Origin: Deltaproteobacteria bacterium
GTDB taxonomy: Bacteria > Myxococcota_A > Polyangia > Polyangiales > Ga0077539
Assembly (NCBI GenBank): GCA_030694465.1
Contig: JAUXYJ010000054.1
Span: 416,712 to 480,711 of the forward strand
Direction of reading: 5' to 3'
Length of the DNA stretch: 64,000 nt
The stretch's first letter is position 1, and the number at the start of each line of letters is the position of its first letter. Below are positions 9,044 through 17,819 of the stretch, one piece after another. The position numbers and the translations under genes are program-made. The notes under the pieces are model-generated. The model was given only the letters and a program-made list of their open reading frames with translations, was not told where the DNA came from and did no database searches.

Positions 9044-10618
9044 TTAGTGACGAAAGTGACGAAAGCCGGTGAAGACCATCGCGAGCTGCGAGTCGTTGGC
9101 CGCGGTGATCACCTCGGCGTCGCGTACGGACCCACCGGGCTGCGCGATCGCGACGATGCCCGCGCGTGCGGCCACCTCGACGCCGTCCGCAAACGGAAAG
9201 AAAGCATCGCTCGCGAGGACAGAACCAGCTGCTTGATCTGCCGCTTTTTTTACAGCGAGTTCGACGCTCACGACGCGCGACATCTGCCCTGCTCCGACGC
9301 CCACGGTCCGGAGGGTTCCGTCCTCGTCACGACGCGCAAGGACGATCGCGTTGGACTTTACGTGCTTGCAAACGCGCCAAGCAAACGCGAGCGCGTCGAG
9401 CTCTTGGACCGACGGCAACCGCTCAGAGACGGCCTTGCCCTGCTCGACCTCTCCCGCAGCCGACCCATCGCGATCTTGAACCAACATGCCACCCGAGAGC
9501 GCTTTAAAGGTCAGCGCGGCCTCGTTGGCTGGCCGCAGTGGCCCCGTCGCGATCAGCCGGAGGTTCTTCTTTTGATGCAAGATCTGCAACGCTGCCTGCG
9601 AAAACCCCGGCGCGACGACGCACTCAAGAAAGGTCTCGACCAGCGCGGTCGCGGTCGCTTCGTCCACGTCGCGGTTGAGCGCCACGATGCCACCAAAAGC
9701 GCTGAGCTCATCTGCGGCGCGCGCGGTGCGATACGCCGTGACGAGTGTGTTTGCGCAGGCGACTCCGCAGGGGTTGGTGTGCTTCACGACGACCGCGGTG
9801 GGCCCCGAGAATTCGCGTACTGCCTCTAGCGCAGCGTCAACGTCGACGAGGTTATTAAACGAGAGCTCTTTGCCGCCCGCGCCGACCGAGGCCGCGCGCC
9901 CCAGCGATCCCTCTGGCGCATTGCGGGCCACGTAGAACGCACCGGTCTGGTGTGGATTTTCGCCGTAGCGCAGCGGGTAAGCGCGCTCGTATTGTTGGGT
10001 GATGGTCCGGGGATACGACTCACGTTTACCGTTGGCGTCGGTGCTGGTGAGGTAGGCAGCGACGGCGCCGTCGTACGCGGCGGTGTGCGCAAACGCCTTC
10101 GCGGCGAGCTGAGCGCGCACGGCGAAGGGCACCCCGCCTTCAACATCCAGAGACGAAATCACCAGCGAATAATCAAGCGGATCGACGACGACTGTGACGC
10201 GGTTGTGGTTCTTTGCTGCGGCGCGGACCATGGAGGGGCCGCCAATGTCGATGTTCTCAACGGCCTCGTCGTGGGTCACGTCTGCGCGCGCGATGGTGGC
10301 CTCAAACGGGTAGAGGTTCACCACGACGAGATCGATCACGCGTCCACCGATGCTCGCCAACTGCACGCGGTCTTCGTCGCGCTCGCGCATGAGGATCCCT
10401 GCATGAACCCTGGGATGGAGCGTCTTGACGCGGCCCTCCATGATTTCGGGGGACTGGGTGTAAGTGGCGACGTCGACGACCGCGATGCCTGCGCTGCGGA
10501 GGGTCTTGGCGGTGCCTCCAGTCGAGAGAATTTCAACGCCGCGCTGGGCGAGGGCCTGCGCGAGAGGCAACAAGTTCTGCTTGTCGCTGACCGAAATAAG
10601 GGCTCGCTTGATGGACAT
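9044..10618 (-). CDS. purH: Bifunctional AICAR formyltransferase / IMP cyclohydrolase
   Basis: 524 residues from the ATG at 10618, selected because GAGGAG lies about nine bases upstream and the protein then begins [13 protein letters not shown] as in the family; an in-frame extension to 10759 is not expected to be translated. The N-terminal IMP cyclohydrolase domain (about 1-200) shows [31 protein letters not shown] and [14 protein letters not shown]. The C-terminal transformylase domain shows [21 protein letters not shown] and [15 protein letters not shown]. It performs the last two steps to IMP. First gene of a purH-purD operon. Confidence 0.97.
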   Translation of the reverse strand: MSIKRALISVSDKQNLLPLAQALAQRGVEILSTGGTAKTLRSAGIAVVDVATYTQSPEIMEGRVKTLHPRVHAGILMRERDEDRVQLASIGGRVIDLVVVNLYPFEATIARADVTHDEAVENIDIGGPSMVRAAAKNHNRVTVVVDPLDYSLVISSLDVEGGVPFAVRAQLAAKAFAHTAAYDGAVAAYLTSTDANGKRESYPRTITQQYERAYPLRYGENPHQTGAFYVARNAPEGSLGRAASVGAGGKELSFNNLVDVDAALEAVREFSGPTAVVVKHTNPCGVACANTLVTAYRTARAADELSAFGGIVALNRDVDEATATALVETFLECVVAPGFSQAALQILHQKKNLRLIATGPLRPANEAALTFKALSGGMLVQDRDGSAAGEVEQGKAVSERLPSVQELDALAFAWRVCKHVKSNAIVLARRDEDGTLRTVGVGAGQMSRVVSVELAVKKAADQAAGSVLASDAFFPFADGVEVAARAGIVAIAQPGGSVRDAEVITAANDSQLAMVFTGFRHFRH

Positions 10619-10733
10619 GGTGCCGTTCTCCTCGTGACTTATCCGGGTGCAGACCGGCGCGTACCACGTTGGCTCGATCTCAGCCAAACGCGCGACCAGA
10701 GAGCTGACGACATTGCAAACCATTATCGAGGTA

Positions 10734-10751
10734 ACAGAATGATTCTTCTGT
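10734..10751. promoter_or_regulatory. Palindrome upstream of purH
   Basis: Perfect arms ACAGAA and TTCTGT separated by six bases, about 115 bases before the purH start. This is a plausible operator for a purine-responsive repressor. No similar site was seen upstream of hisZ-purA. Confidence 0.35.
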
Positions 10752-10807
10752 CTACTCATCGAGAAGCTCGGGTCGCTGGGACTGCGATCGCGAGGGGAGA
10801 AATGCAG

Positions 10808-10852
10808 AGAGGCTCACCCCCCCCAAACGATGTGTTGGGGGAGCGAGCCTCT
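10808..10852 (-). terminator. Strong two-part hairpin between regulator gene and purH
   Basis: Outer arms AGAGGCTC / GAGCCTCT enclose inner arms CCCCCAA / TTGGGGG around a short loop. It lies 72 bases beyond the stop codon of the minus-strand region-4-like gene. No clean T-tract follows, so it may be a terminator, an RNA-stabilising element or a purH leader structure. Confidence 0.55.
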
Positions 10853-10923
10853 TGGATCCGCGCCTGAGTTGTGGCGGTTGCTTCTGGCGGGAAGCTACCG
10901 ATCCGAGCTCAAAGCGACAGCGC

Positions 10924-11487
10924 TCAGTCGCAGTAGTCTTGGAGCGCGGCCATTTCGCTGAGCGCGCGGAGCTTGGCGAGGCCCTTGGTCTCAAGCTGAC
11001 GAATACGCTCACGGGTGAGGTTCATGATCACGCCGACTTCTTCGAGCGTGATCCCCCCGCGGTCTGCGATGTCGAGCGCACAGGACTCAGGGAGATCCCA
11101 CACTTCGAGGTCGGGAAAGTTAAGCTTGATCGCGCCAGTGCGCTCGCTCACGTCGAGGTAGAGGTGAAACTTGCACGACACAAAGGGGCAGGGTCGGTCG
11201 GCGTACTCGCCCTGTGCACAGTCGAGACGTGCGGCGGGGCGCATAGTTGCGGCCTCGGGGTAGAGCTGGCGGCCCCGCTCGAGTTCGCGTTTTGAGAGTC
11301 TTTTGATTGAGATTGTGCGAGCTCGGACGCGGTCACGTCGGCGTGACCCATCCTCGTCTTCGTCTTCGTCAAAGGGCATCTCTACAGCGGTCGCCGTGGC
11401 AGACGAGCTGATCGATGCCAATTGGGACTGCAACATCACTGGGCCTTTTCCGTCCATCACCATGGGGAAAATCTCTTCGTACGCCAT
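10924..11487 (-). CDS. Sigma-region-4-like DNA-binding protein with conserved cysteines
   Basis: 187 residues from the ATG at 11487, preceded by GGAGG at ideal spacing; a longer in-frame start at 11538 is less likely. It has a Ser-rich N-terminus, an acidic run (DEDEDED at about 40-46), a Cys segment (C90, C100, C105, C136) and a C-terminal helix-turn-helix [18 protein letters not shown] almost identical to sigma region 4.2. There is no region 2, so it is not a full sigma factor. The Cys spacing (C-x9-CP-x3-C-x30-C) could hold zinc or an iron-sulfur cluster. From memory, similar proteins recur in deltaproteobacteria, but I know no assigned role. It sits between a MerR-like gene and purH-purD. 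Confidence 0.83.
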   Translation of the reverse strand: MAYEEIFPMVMDGKGPVMLQSQLASISSSATATAVEMPFDEDEDEDGSRRRDRVRARTISIKRLSKRELERGRQLYPEAATMRPAARLDCAQGEYADRPCPFVSCKFHLYLDVSERTGAIKLNFPDLEVWDLPESCALDIADRGGITLEEVGVIMNLTRERIRQLETKGLAKLRALSEMAALQDYCD

Positions 11488-11607
11488 CGTCAAACCCTCC
11501 AAACAGGACCGCACGTAGGAATCACTACGCCGGACCATCCATCCGCAGCCCGTGGACAGAGCGATGCGCTCTTGACCACGTGCTCAACCACGCCAGTCGA
11601 TGAGGTG

Positions 11608-11631
11608 GTGCGTCTCCCCGATGAGACGCAC
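11608..11631. promoter_or_regulatory. Perfect 9-bp-stem hairpin between the two regulators
   Basis: GTGCGTCTC and GAGACGCAC flank a six-base loop. It lies 90 bases past the MerR-like stop codon and 121 bases before the next start, both on the minus strand. No T-tract follows on the minus strand. It could be a terminator without U-tract, or an operator of one of the regulators. Confidence 0.5.
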
Positions 11632-11720
11632 GACTACGTTGCGCCGTCTGAATCACCCCACGAGAGGAGGTGCGTCAGAGGCCCGCTGAATACGCAGAAC
11701 CAGAAGCAAAGATTGAATCG

Positions 11721-12242
11721 TTAGGCGATTTTAGCGGCGGCCCGGGCTAGATCTGCCCGCGTTGAGAGCCTTGTCTCGATCGAACGCAACCGCTCAAGGA
11801 GAGTGGCTGCCGCTTCACGTGCTGCACGGAGGTCGCGTTTCATCACCTCTGCGACAGCGTCGTTTGTCTTGCCTAATACTGCTGCGTCGACTCGTTCGAA
11901 CAACCGTTGGGTGGTCTGATCGACCGACTCGATGTCACTTCTTAATAGAAAATACTCGCCGCGAATTTCGTCGATGGATTTGTTCTCTTGAAGCAGCCGC
12001 TTGATCTCTAGAATCTGCGGGACAATCGAGATGGGGTAGAGCCCCTGAGAGCCACGGTTCTTACCCTTCATGCCCACGCGGACAGACCGAGGCAGCAGAC
12101 CAAGCTGCACGTACTTGCGCAGGGTGGCCTCACTGAACTTCAATCCGTGTTTCTCGAAGAACTCGATGATCTCGTGTGAAGCGATCCCGCTGGGAAACCT
12201 CACATCGAGACTGCCGAGCTCTTCTTCTGAGAGCCCGTCCAT
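11721..12242 (-). CDS. MerR-family-like transcriptional regulator
   Basis: 173 residues. A MerR-type winged helix occupies about residues 18-100: a first helix SHEIIEFFEKHG, then FSEATLRKYVQLGLLPRSVRVG (the helix-turn-helix and start of wing), GLYPISIVPQILEIKRL and LLQENKSIDEIR. The remaining 70 residues are helical and probably form the dimerisation coil. No effector-binding cysteines or ligand domain are visible. The wing contains a basic stretch (GMKGKNRGSQ). It may control itself or the downstream region-4-like gene. Its leader contains a strong hairpin. Confidence 0.82.
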   Translation of the reverse strand: MDGLSEEELGSLDVRFPSGIASHEIIEFFEKHGLKFSEATLRKYVQLGLLPRSVRVGMKGKNRGSQGLYPISIVPQILEIKRLLQENKSIDEIRGEYFLLRSDIESVDQTTQRLFERVDAAVLGKTNDAVAEVMKRDLRAAREAAATLLERLRSIETRLSTRADLARAAAKIA

Positions 12243-12273
12243 GTCTTCTGCTTCGCAAGTGTCGAATCTAAGG

Positions 12274-12300
12274 GCCTCTCACCCGGTACAGCTGAGAGGC
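12274..12300. promoter_or_regulatory. 8-bp-stem hairpin in MerR-like gene leader
   Basis: GCCTCTCA and TGAGAGGC flank an 11-base loop, 32-58 bases upstream of the MerR-like start on the minus strand. This is the position expected for an autoregulatory operator or a leader structure. Confidence 0.45.
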
Positions 12301-12660
12301 GTTCCATCAACCGCTTCGTTGCCGGCTCGTCAGAGACCGCCGCCGAAGTGAGATTCAATGTATTCGTTTCAGACGATCGGCGTCAACAATCGCGGCGACT
12401 TCGCGAAATTTATTCGGCGTACAGGGGACAGTCGTTCAGCAAAGTCCGTACTGACTCACGAAAAATTCTCGCGAAGTGCCATGCAAAATCGCTCTTTGCT
12501 CTCCATCTAGAGAGATCTATTAGTGATTTTACAGTTGATGCACGCCTAACGAGCTTATGCAGTGTGACCGATTCCAAAGCCAAGGGCGCATCGACCATTT
12601 GAGGCACGCGATTGATTGGCAAATTTCCAGCGGACTCGACGTAGTCTTGCCCACTCCACT

Positions 12661-12672
12661 GTGAATATTCAC
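12661..12672. promoter_or_regulatory. 12-bp perfect palindrome GTGAATATTCAC
   Basis: Fully self-complementary, AT-rich core, in the gene-free block. Resembles a repressor or dimeric activator site but stands far (over 400 bases) from either flanking gene start. Confidence 0.25.
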
Positions 12673-12925
12673 TACGACCTAGACTCACCGAACACGCTCA
12701 GTGAACACGCTCAAAAAGGGCTTTGTTCAGGTAGGCAAGTGCAGGTCTATGGCAGGCAGAGCACCTTCATCCGCGTACATAAAATTTCGAATTCGGTACC
12801 TGACACACATTCGAGCGGAACAGCAATTTTACGATTGACAATTCGTGAAATCGCAATTTCGCAACGTTATTGCGGCGATTGTGCGCGAGGCCCACCCAGC
12901 CCACGCATCCGCCGTCTTCGAGACG

Positions 12926-13153
12926 TCAGACAACCGAAGCGGCGAAACCGAGGCTCATCGCGGTGATCACCGCCAGTGTCGCGCGACGATCGGCCATGAT
13001 TCGCAGCCCAAGCGCAAACAACGCCGACGGCGCTAGCAGAACGAGAAGCCACCGGATGATGGAGGGCCAGCCTGAGAGTGCCGGGGCCAACGCGCAGAGC
13101 GACACCCACAAGAGCACGTTCAATGCGACAGCATAGACAGGGATGAGCGGCAT
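12926..13153 (-). CDS. Small predicted membrane protein
   Basis: 75 residues if started at the ATG at 13153; an in-frame start at 13243 would add 30 hydrophilic residues. Three hydrophobic segments are visible (about 4-22, 27-46 and 54-73). No family recognised. Ribosome site weak. It is divergent from the HD phosphohydrolase gene, sharing a 95-bp intergenic region. Confidence 0.45.
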   Translation of the reverse strand: MPLIPVYAVALNVLLWVSLCALAPALSGWPSIIRWLLVLLAPSALFALGLRIMADRRATLAVITAMSLGFAASVV

Positions 13154-13248
13154 AGTTGGGTCGTTAGCACTGTGTTGCTTGGGCTGGAAATATAGCGGCA
13201 AATTCGCGTTGCCCACAGACTCGTGACCTACCTTCGCGGTCAAACCCG

Positions 13249-14571
13249 ATGATTCTCAGAGACCCCATTCATGGGCTGGTCGCGTTCGAACGACCAAGCG
13301 AAGAGCTGGTCGTCCGCTTGCTCGATACCCGAGAGGTTCAGCGCCTTCGCAGAGTGCGTAGCCTCGGCGTCACGTCGCTGGCTTTTCCGGGCGCAGAGCA
13401 CTCGCGGTTCGCTCACGCAGTGGGCGCCGCGCACGTGATGAGCCTGTTTTTGCAGCGGATGTGCTCGCTCTCCACAGAGCTCTCGCCCAGCGAGAGACCC
13501 TCGCTCGAAGACGAGCAACTAGGGCTCGCTGCAGCGCTGCTGCATGACATTGGTCACGGTCCATTGTCTCATCTCTTCGAAGAGGTCTTCGTGGGAGCTC
13601 CAAAGCACGAACGCTGGACCAGCGCGCTCTTGCTCGATCCCGACTCGGACGTCTGCAGGGTGCTTCACGAGACTGACCCGTCGCTCCCAGCAAGCGTCAA
13701 TCAGCTCGTACACGGACATCACAGCAAGCCGTGGCTCGCGCACGCGGTGAGCGGGACCTTTGACGTCGATCGCTGCGATTATCTGCTGCGCGATTCGTAC
13801 ATGACCGGCGTGCGATATGGGCTCTTTGATCTCCCATGGCTTCTTCGCTCTCTCCGGATCGCGCGGAGCGCTGGGGGCGACGCGACCCTCGCGGTCGATG
13901 GCACCAAGGGACTCTCGGCCGTCGAAGGCTTCTTCTTGGCACGGTTGTTCATGTACCAGCAGGTGTATTTTCACAAAGCGTCGCGGGCGGCCGAAGTGAT
14001 GATTCGCTCGCTATTTGCCCGCGCAGTGGAGCTGCAACAGATGCACCCGGGCGACTCGCCGCTCCCTCCGGTCCTCGCCGCCCTCGCCAACCGCACCACG
14101 GTGAGCCCGCGGGACTACGCATCACTCGACGACAGCGTCCTGTGGACCTGCATCGATCGCTGGCAGTCCGAGAGCAATGACCCGATTTTGCGTGATCTAG
14201 CCGGGCGAATTCAGCGACGTTCGCTCTTCAAGTCCGCGGCCCTCGACGACGAAGACGCCCAACGTGCGCCAGAGCTTCTTGAGGCGCTCCAGAAGATCGT
14301 GGCCGATGCGGGCTTCGATCCGAAGTACTACGCGGCGTATGACATTGCGAGCACGGGACTCTTCGACGAGGCGAGCGTGCCCTCCGAGGCCATGTATGTT
14401 TGCTACTCACGGCGCGCGCCTCGTGTGCTCTCTCGCGCTTCACTCTTGCTGGGAAAGCTCCGAGGCGAGCGGCTCACCACGCGCAGACTGATGTTTCCGT
14501 TCGAAGTCCGCGACCAAGTCGCTACATTGCTCGGCAGGTCGCCACAGCTCTCACTCGCACTTCCGTTCTGA
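13249..14571 (+). CDS. HD-domain phosphohydrolase (SAMHD1/dGTPase-like)
   Basis: 440 residues. The first half is a clear HD fold: RDPIHGLVAFE at the N-terminus, HSRFAHAVG (His56), LLHDIGHGPLSH (His99-Asp100) and FDVDRCDYLLRDSYMTGV (Asp172/Asp174), giving the metal-binding H-HD-D set. Proteins of this type hydrolyse nucleoside triphosphates or related phosphoesters. The sequence groups with the SAMHD1/YdhJ-like branch rather than SpoT. The C-terminal 200 residues are helical. A six-base gap to the next gene suggests an operon. Confidence 0.9.
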   Translation: MILRDPIHGLVAFERPSEELVVRLLDTREVQRLRRVRSLGVTSLAFPGAEHSRFAHAVGAAHVMSLFLQRMCSLSTELSPSERPSLEDEQLGLAAALLHDIGHGPLSHLFEEVFVGAPKHERWTSALLLDPDSDVCRVLHETDPSLPASVNQLVHGHHSKPWLAHAVSGTFDVDRCDYLLRDSYMTGVRYGLFDLPWLLRSLRIARSAGGDATLAVDGTKGLSAVEGFFLARLFMYQQVYFHKASRAAEVMIRSLFARAVELQQMHPGDSPLPPVLAALANRTTVSPRDYASLDDSVLWTCIDRWQSESNDPILRDLAGRIQRRSLFKSAALDDEDAQRAPELLEALQKIVADAGFDPKYYAAYDIASTGLFDEASVPSEAMYVCYSRRAPRVLSRASLLLGKLRGERLTTRRLMFPFEVRDQVATLLGRSPQLSLALPF

Positions 14572-14577
14572 CCTCCC

Positions 14578-15708
14578 ATGACCCATCCAACCCCAAGGCT
14601 CGTCCCGCCATCGACGTTGTGTTTGCTGCGCGTAAGCGCGTTTGTGAGCGCAGTGTGCATTTCGCCTTGGGCTCGTGCACAGAGCGCACCCGAGAGCGCC
14701 GGCCCTGCACCTCATGTGTCTCTCCTCATCGCGCCGCGTCCGGCGTCGCTTCGCTGGGTATTCGCGCTTCGCAATGACGGGCCCGTGGCCACCGAGGTGG
14801 TCGTCAATCGATACCTGCTCTCGGTCGAGGTGACCCCGCCAGCGCCCCCTGAGACGCCCAACAGCGGACGACGACGACGCAGACAGCGGATGCCACGTCC
14901 AACGACCTGCAGAGCCTCTCTGATGCCACGAAGCACCACAGAGCTCGCGCGCACCACGTTGGCACCCGGAGAGCGCTACGAAGAGGGCTTTGATCTGCGT
15001 GAGCTGTGTGGCGTGAGGCTCCGACGTGCGGTGGTGCCAGGCGCAACGCTCCAGTTTCGTTACGGTCCGCGCGTGGGGCGTAGGCCCAGTTTTCGAAGCG
15101 CGGTCGTGTGGGCAGAGACACCCACGCCGATTGTCTCGCTTGATGCGTCACCGATGCCGTTGGAGGGCGACGTCGCGAACTTTCCGCCAGCGCCATCGCA
15201 GCGCGTGCCCGAGGGGGCTCTGACGGTGATCGCGCCGACTACCGTAAGCGCGACGCGCGTGATGAATGCTCGTTTTACTGCGAGATTGCGCACGCGGGGA
15301 GAGCTCCCTCAGACGGTCTTCTACGTCCCCTCGATGTGGTCTCTCGATGTCGTGACCCCCGAGGGGCAGAAGGCCTCGTGCATCGATCCGAGGCTGGGAT
15401 ACGTCGGATTGCCCGAGTATTTGAGGTCCGTTCGTCGCCGAAGTGGGCCCTCGGCGTCGCTCGTCGCTGGATATCTCTGTGACACAGGCTTGCTCGATCA
15501 ACCGGGGATTTACATGGTGAGGGCGGTGTTTTCGTCCCTCGTGGCGCCCACGACCCAGCGTCACCCAAGCCACCGCGGTGTGGTACGATCGCCTTGGTTT
15601 TGGCTGCATATTTCGCAGGGAAGACCCGATCTCTTGTATCGCCCGCTGCCGCTCCACGATCCGCACCAGCAAGCGGCCCAAGAAGCCGAATACGACACCG
15701 AGCAGTGA
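14578..15708 (+). CDS. Secreted protein of unknown function
   Basis: 376 residues. The signal peptide ends near WARAQS (cleavage after ARA, about residue 35). The mature part is beta-rich and contains an Arg-rich loop (SGRRRRRQRMPRP) about 65 residues in. It has segments like LRWVFALRNDGPVATEVVVNR that suggest an Ig-like or CARDB-type fold. Follows the HD gene after six bases, so translationally linked. I recognise no family. Confidence 0.72.
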   Translation: MTHPTPRLVPPSTLCLLRVSAFVSAVCISPWARAQSAPESAGPAPHVSLLIAPRPASLRWVFALRNDGPVATEVVVNRYLLSVEVTPPAPPETPNSGRRRRRQRMPRPTTCRASLMPRSTTELARTTLAPGERYEEGFDLRELCGVRLRRAVVPGATLQFRYGPRVGRRPSFRSAVVWAETPTPIVSLDASPMPLEGDVANFPPAPSQRVPEGALTVIAPTTVSATRVMNARFTARLRTRGELPQTVFYVPSMWSLDVVTPEGQKASCIDPRLGYVGLPEYLRSVRRRSGPSASLVAGYLCDTGLLDQPGIYMVRAVFSSLVAPTTQRHPSHRGVVRSPWFWLHISQGRPDLLYRPLPLHDPHQQAAQEAEYDTEQ

Positions 15709-15937
15709 CAACCCTCCGCGTGGACTCGCTCGATCCGGACACAGTTCTCGCTTGCCGGATCCGTGACCGGGCGGTGTACGATCCTTTCGGGAGCAATTCG
15801 CGAGACCAAGCTGGCATCGCGAAGGAGCTCTTTGTTCTCCGAGGGTGCGCTCAGCGGGTCCTTGTTTGGCTCACAGGTTGCCCACTACAACTTGGATCCG
15901 ACCGAGGCTCTTCAGAGCGCAGGAGCAGAGAAGGGCG

Positions 15938-17302
15938 ATGACAAAGATTCTGGTTGTCGACGACGAGCGAACATTGCGTGGTGCCGTGTGCAGTATGCTC
16001 CGAGGCGCGGGCTACGAGGTCGAAGAAGCCAGTGATGGCAATCGCGCGATCGAGCAAGCAGGCCAGAGCGCCTACGACGTCGTCCTGACGGACCTCAAGA
16101 TGGGCGGGCTCGATGGGCTCGCAGTGCTGCGTCGCATCCGAGAGCTCCAGCCCTTGACAGAGGTCATCGTGATGACCGCGTACGGCACGATTGAGAGTGC
16201 GGTCGACGCAATGCGCGCCGGTGCGTACGACTACATTCAGAAGCCGTTTACCGAAGAAGAGCTGCTCATGAAGCTCGCCAAGGCGATCGAGAAGCGCCAG
16301 CTTGGGACGGCGTATGCGCTGATGGCGCAAGAGTTTCGCGACCGTTACAAGTTCGACAACATCATCGGCCGCAGCGGCGCCATCCGTGACGTGATCGCGC
16401 GCGTCGTAAAGATCTCAGCCTCGGATGCCACAGTGCTGATCACTGGCGAATCTGGCACCGGAAAAGAAATGGTCGCGAAGGCGATCCATGCGAACTCGAG
16501 GCGGTCCAACAAGCCCTTTGTCACCGTCAACTGCGCGGCCATGACCGAGACGCTCATCGAGAGCGAGCTCTTTGGGCACAGCAAGGGCGCGTTTACGGGC
16601 GCGACCAAAGACCGCAAGGGCCTGTTTGAAGAAGCCAACGGCGCGACGTTTTTCTTCGATGAGGTCGCAGAGACGACGCCCAGCTTTCAGGCCAAGTTGC
16701 TGCGCGCGATTCAAGAGGGCGAGGTCCGTCGCGTAGGCGAGACGAAGCCTATTTTTGTGGACGTCCGCATCGTCGCAGCGACAAACCAAGACCTCCAGCG
16801 AGCGATCGCTGAGAAGCGATTTCGCCAGGATTTATACTACCGACTCAATGTCGTACGTTTCTTGCTGCCGCCGCTGCGTGAGCGCAAAGAAGACGTGCCG
16901 CAGCTGGTCGAGCACTTCTTGGCAAAGATCGCAAAGAAGACGGGACAGCGCGCAAAGCTTGGGGAGGGCGTGCTCGAGTATTTGCTCGCGTACGACTATC
17001 CGGGAAACATCCGCGAGCTCGAGAACATGATCGAGCAGGGCGTCGCGCTCTCTGCGCGTACGGGCGTGATTCAGCTTGAGGATGTTGCCCCTCAGGACAT
17101 GATCCTCAGCTCGCCAGACGAGAGCGCGGCACACAGCCGCACGTTAACCAACACGGTCGATCAGGCCGAGCGCGAGGCCATTATTTCGGCCCTGCGTGAG
17201 TTTGACGGAAATCGAGAGAGAGCAGCTGAATTGCTGGGACTCTCGACCACCACGCTCTGGCGAAAGATGAAGCGACTCAACGTCGTGTGGTCCAACACCT
17301 GA
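15938..17302 (+). CDS. NtrC-family sigma-54-dependent response regulator
   Basis: 454 residues from the ATG at 15938 (GAAGGG just upstream). Receiver domain about 1-120 with acidic pocket VVDDE and phospho-acceptor Asp52 (VVLTDLKM). AAA+ domain about 140-375 with Walker A GESGTGKE (170-177), the sigma-54-contacting loop GAFTGA (218-223) and Walker B FFFDE. Fis-type helix-turn-helix at the end (ERAAELLGLSTTTLWRKMKR). All key residues look intact, so it should activate sigma-54 promoters on phosphorylation. No histidine kinase gene lies beside it. Confidence 0.95.
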   Translation: MTKILVVDDERTLRGAVCSMLRGAGYEVEEASDGNRAIEQAGQSAYDVVLTDLKMGGLDGLAVLRRIRELQPLTEVIVMTAYGTIESAVDAMRAGAYDYIQKPFTEEELLMKLAKAIEKRQLGTAYALMAQEFRDRYKFDNIIGRSGAIRDVIARVVKISASDATVLITGESGTGKEMVAKAIHANSRRSNKPFVTVNCAAMTETLIESELFGHSKGAFTGATKDRKGLFEEANGATFFFDEVAETTPSFQAKLLRAIQEGEVRRVGETKPIFVDVRIVAATNQDLQRAIAEKRFRQDLYYRLNVVRFLLPPLRERKEDVPQLVEHFLAKIAKKTGQRAKLGEGVLEYLLAYDYPGNIRELENMIEQGVALSARTGVIQLEDVAPQDMILSSPDESAAHSRTLTNTVDQAEREAIISALREFDGNRERAAELLGLSTTTLWRKMKRLNVVWSNT

Positions 17303-17321
17303 GGCCTCGGCCAGACACGTC

Positions 17322-17819
17322 TCAGAGCGTCGGGATGTGCCACACTCGCACGGCGACCGCGCGGTCTTCGGTGGAGGGCTCGGCGTTGTGAACACTCGCG
17401 ATCGTCTCAGCGGCCGCGCGCGCCGCGAAGAGCCCGTGTGGATTCACCCCAGCGAGAGCGTGCACAGAGAGCAGCGACACAAACGGCTCGATCACCTCGA
17501 TCACGTCGTATCCGAGAAAGACCAGCTCGTTCTCTGGGGGCGCGATGACGATCGGGAGAGCGCCGCGAACGAAGGGCTCCTGCGGCACTTCAAACACGAT
17601 GACTTCGACGTCAAGTTTGGCTTCTCGCGCGGACTTGGCGAGGGCAATGGCAACATCAAGATCATCGATGACGCAGTCGCCCTCGGCGAGGGCCTCGCGA
17701 TACTGTGAGCGCAGTTTTGCGTGGCGCTTTTCTGACGAAATCGCGTCGAGCGGCGCACGATGGACGCCGCGGTAGTGCCCAGTCGCGGACGCGACGATGA
17801 GCGCGCCTCGGTCGATCAC
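17322..17819 (-). CDS. Unknown protein overlapping the end of purA
   Basis: 165 residues. The start overlaps the purA stop by four bases (ATGA), indicating translational coupling. No signal peptide or TM segment. Sequence features include a charged middle (EKRHAKLRSQYREALAEGD), a beta/alpha pattern (LDVEVIVFEVPQEPF, ELVFLGYDVIEVIEP) and a GVNPHGLF segment. I do not recognise a family. Position suggests a function tied to purA expression or simply a hitch-hiking gene. Confidence 0.72.
   Translation of the reverse strand: MIDRGALIVASATGHYRGVHRAPLDAISSEKRHAKLRSQYREALAEGDCVIDDLDVAIALAKSAREAKLDVEVIVFEVPQEPFVRGALPIVIAPPENELVFLGYDVIEVIEPFVSLLSVHALAGVNPHGLFAARAAAETIASVHNAEPSTEDRAVAVRVWHIPTL

Larger units (their letters stand above)
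10619..10923. other. Control region upstream of purH (305 bp)
   Basis: No gene is visible. The stretch holds an 18-base inverted repeat (10734-10751) and a large GC-rich hairpin (10808-10852). It separates the region-4-like protein gene from purH and should contain the terminator of the former and the promoter of the latter. Confidence 0.6.
12243..12925. other. 683-bp gene-free, AT-richer block
   Basis: I see no convincing gene. Open frames here are short, have no family resemblance and lack the G/C-rich third codon positions of neighbouring genes. The block holds a hairpin next to the MerR-like gene, a 12-base palindrome, and a tandem 11-base repeat (GAACACGCTCA) near 12690-12713. It may be regulatory or a decayed or transferred segment. 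Confidence 0.55.

Noticed and set aside
12410..12688. Minus-strand open frame of 92 residues in the AT-richer block
   Set aside because: No domain-like pattern, poor third-position G/C bias, no ribosome site; treated as chance.
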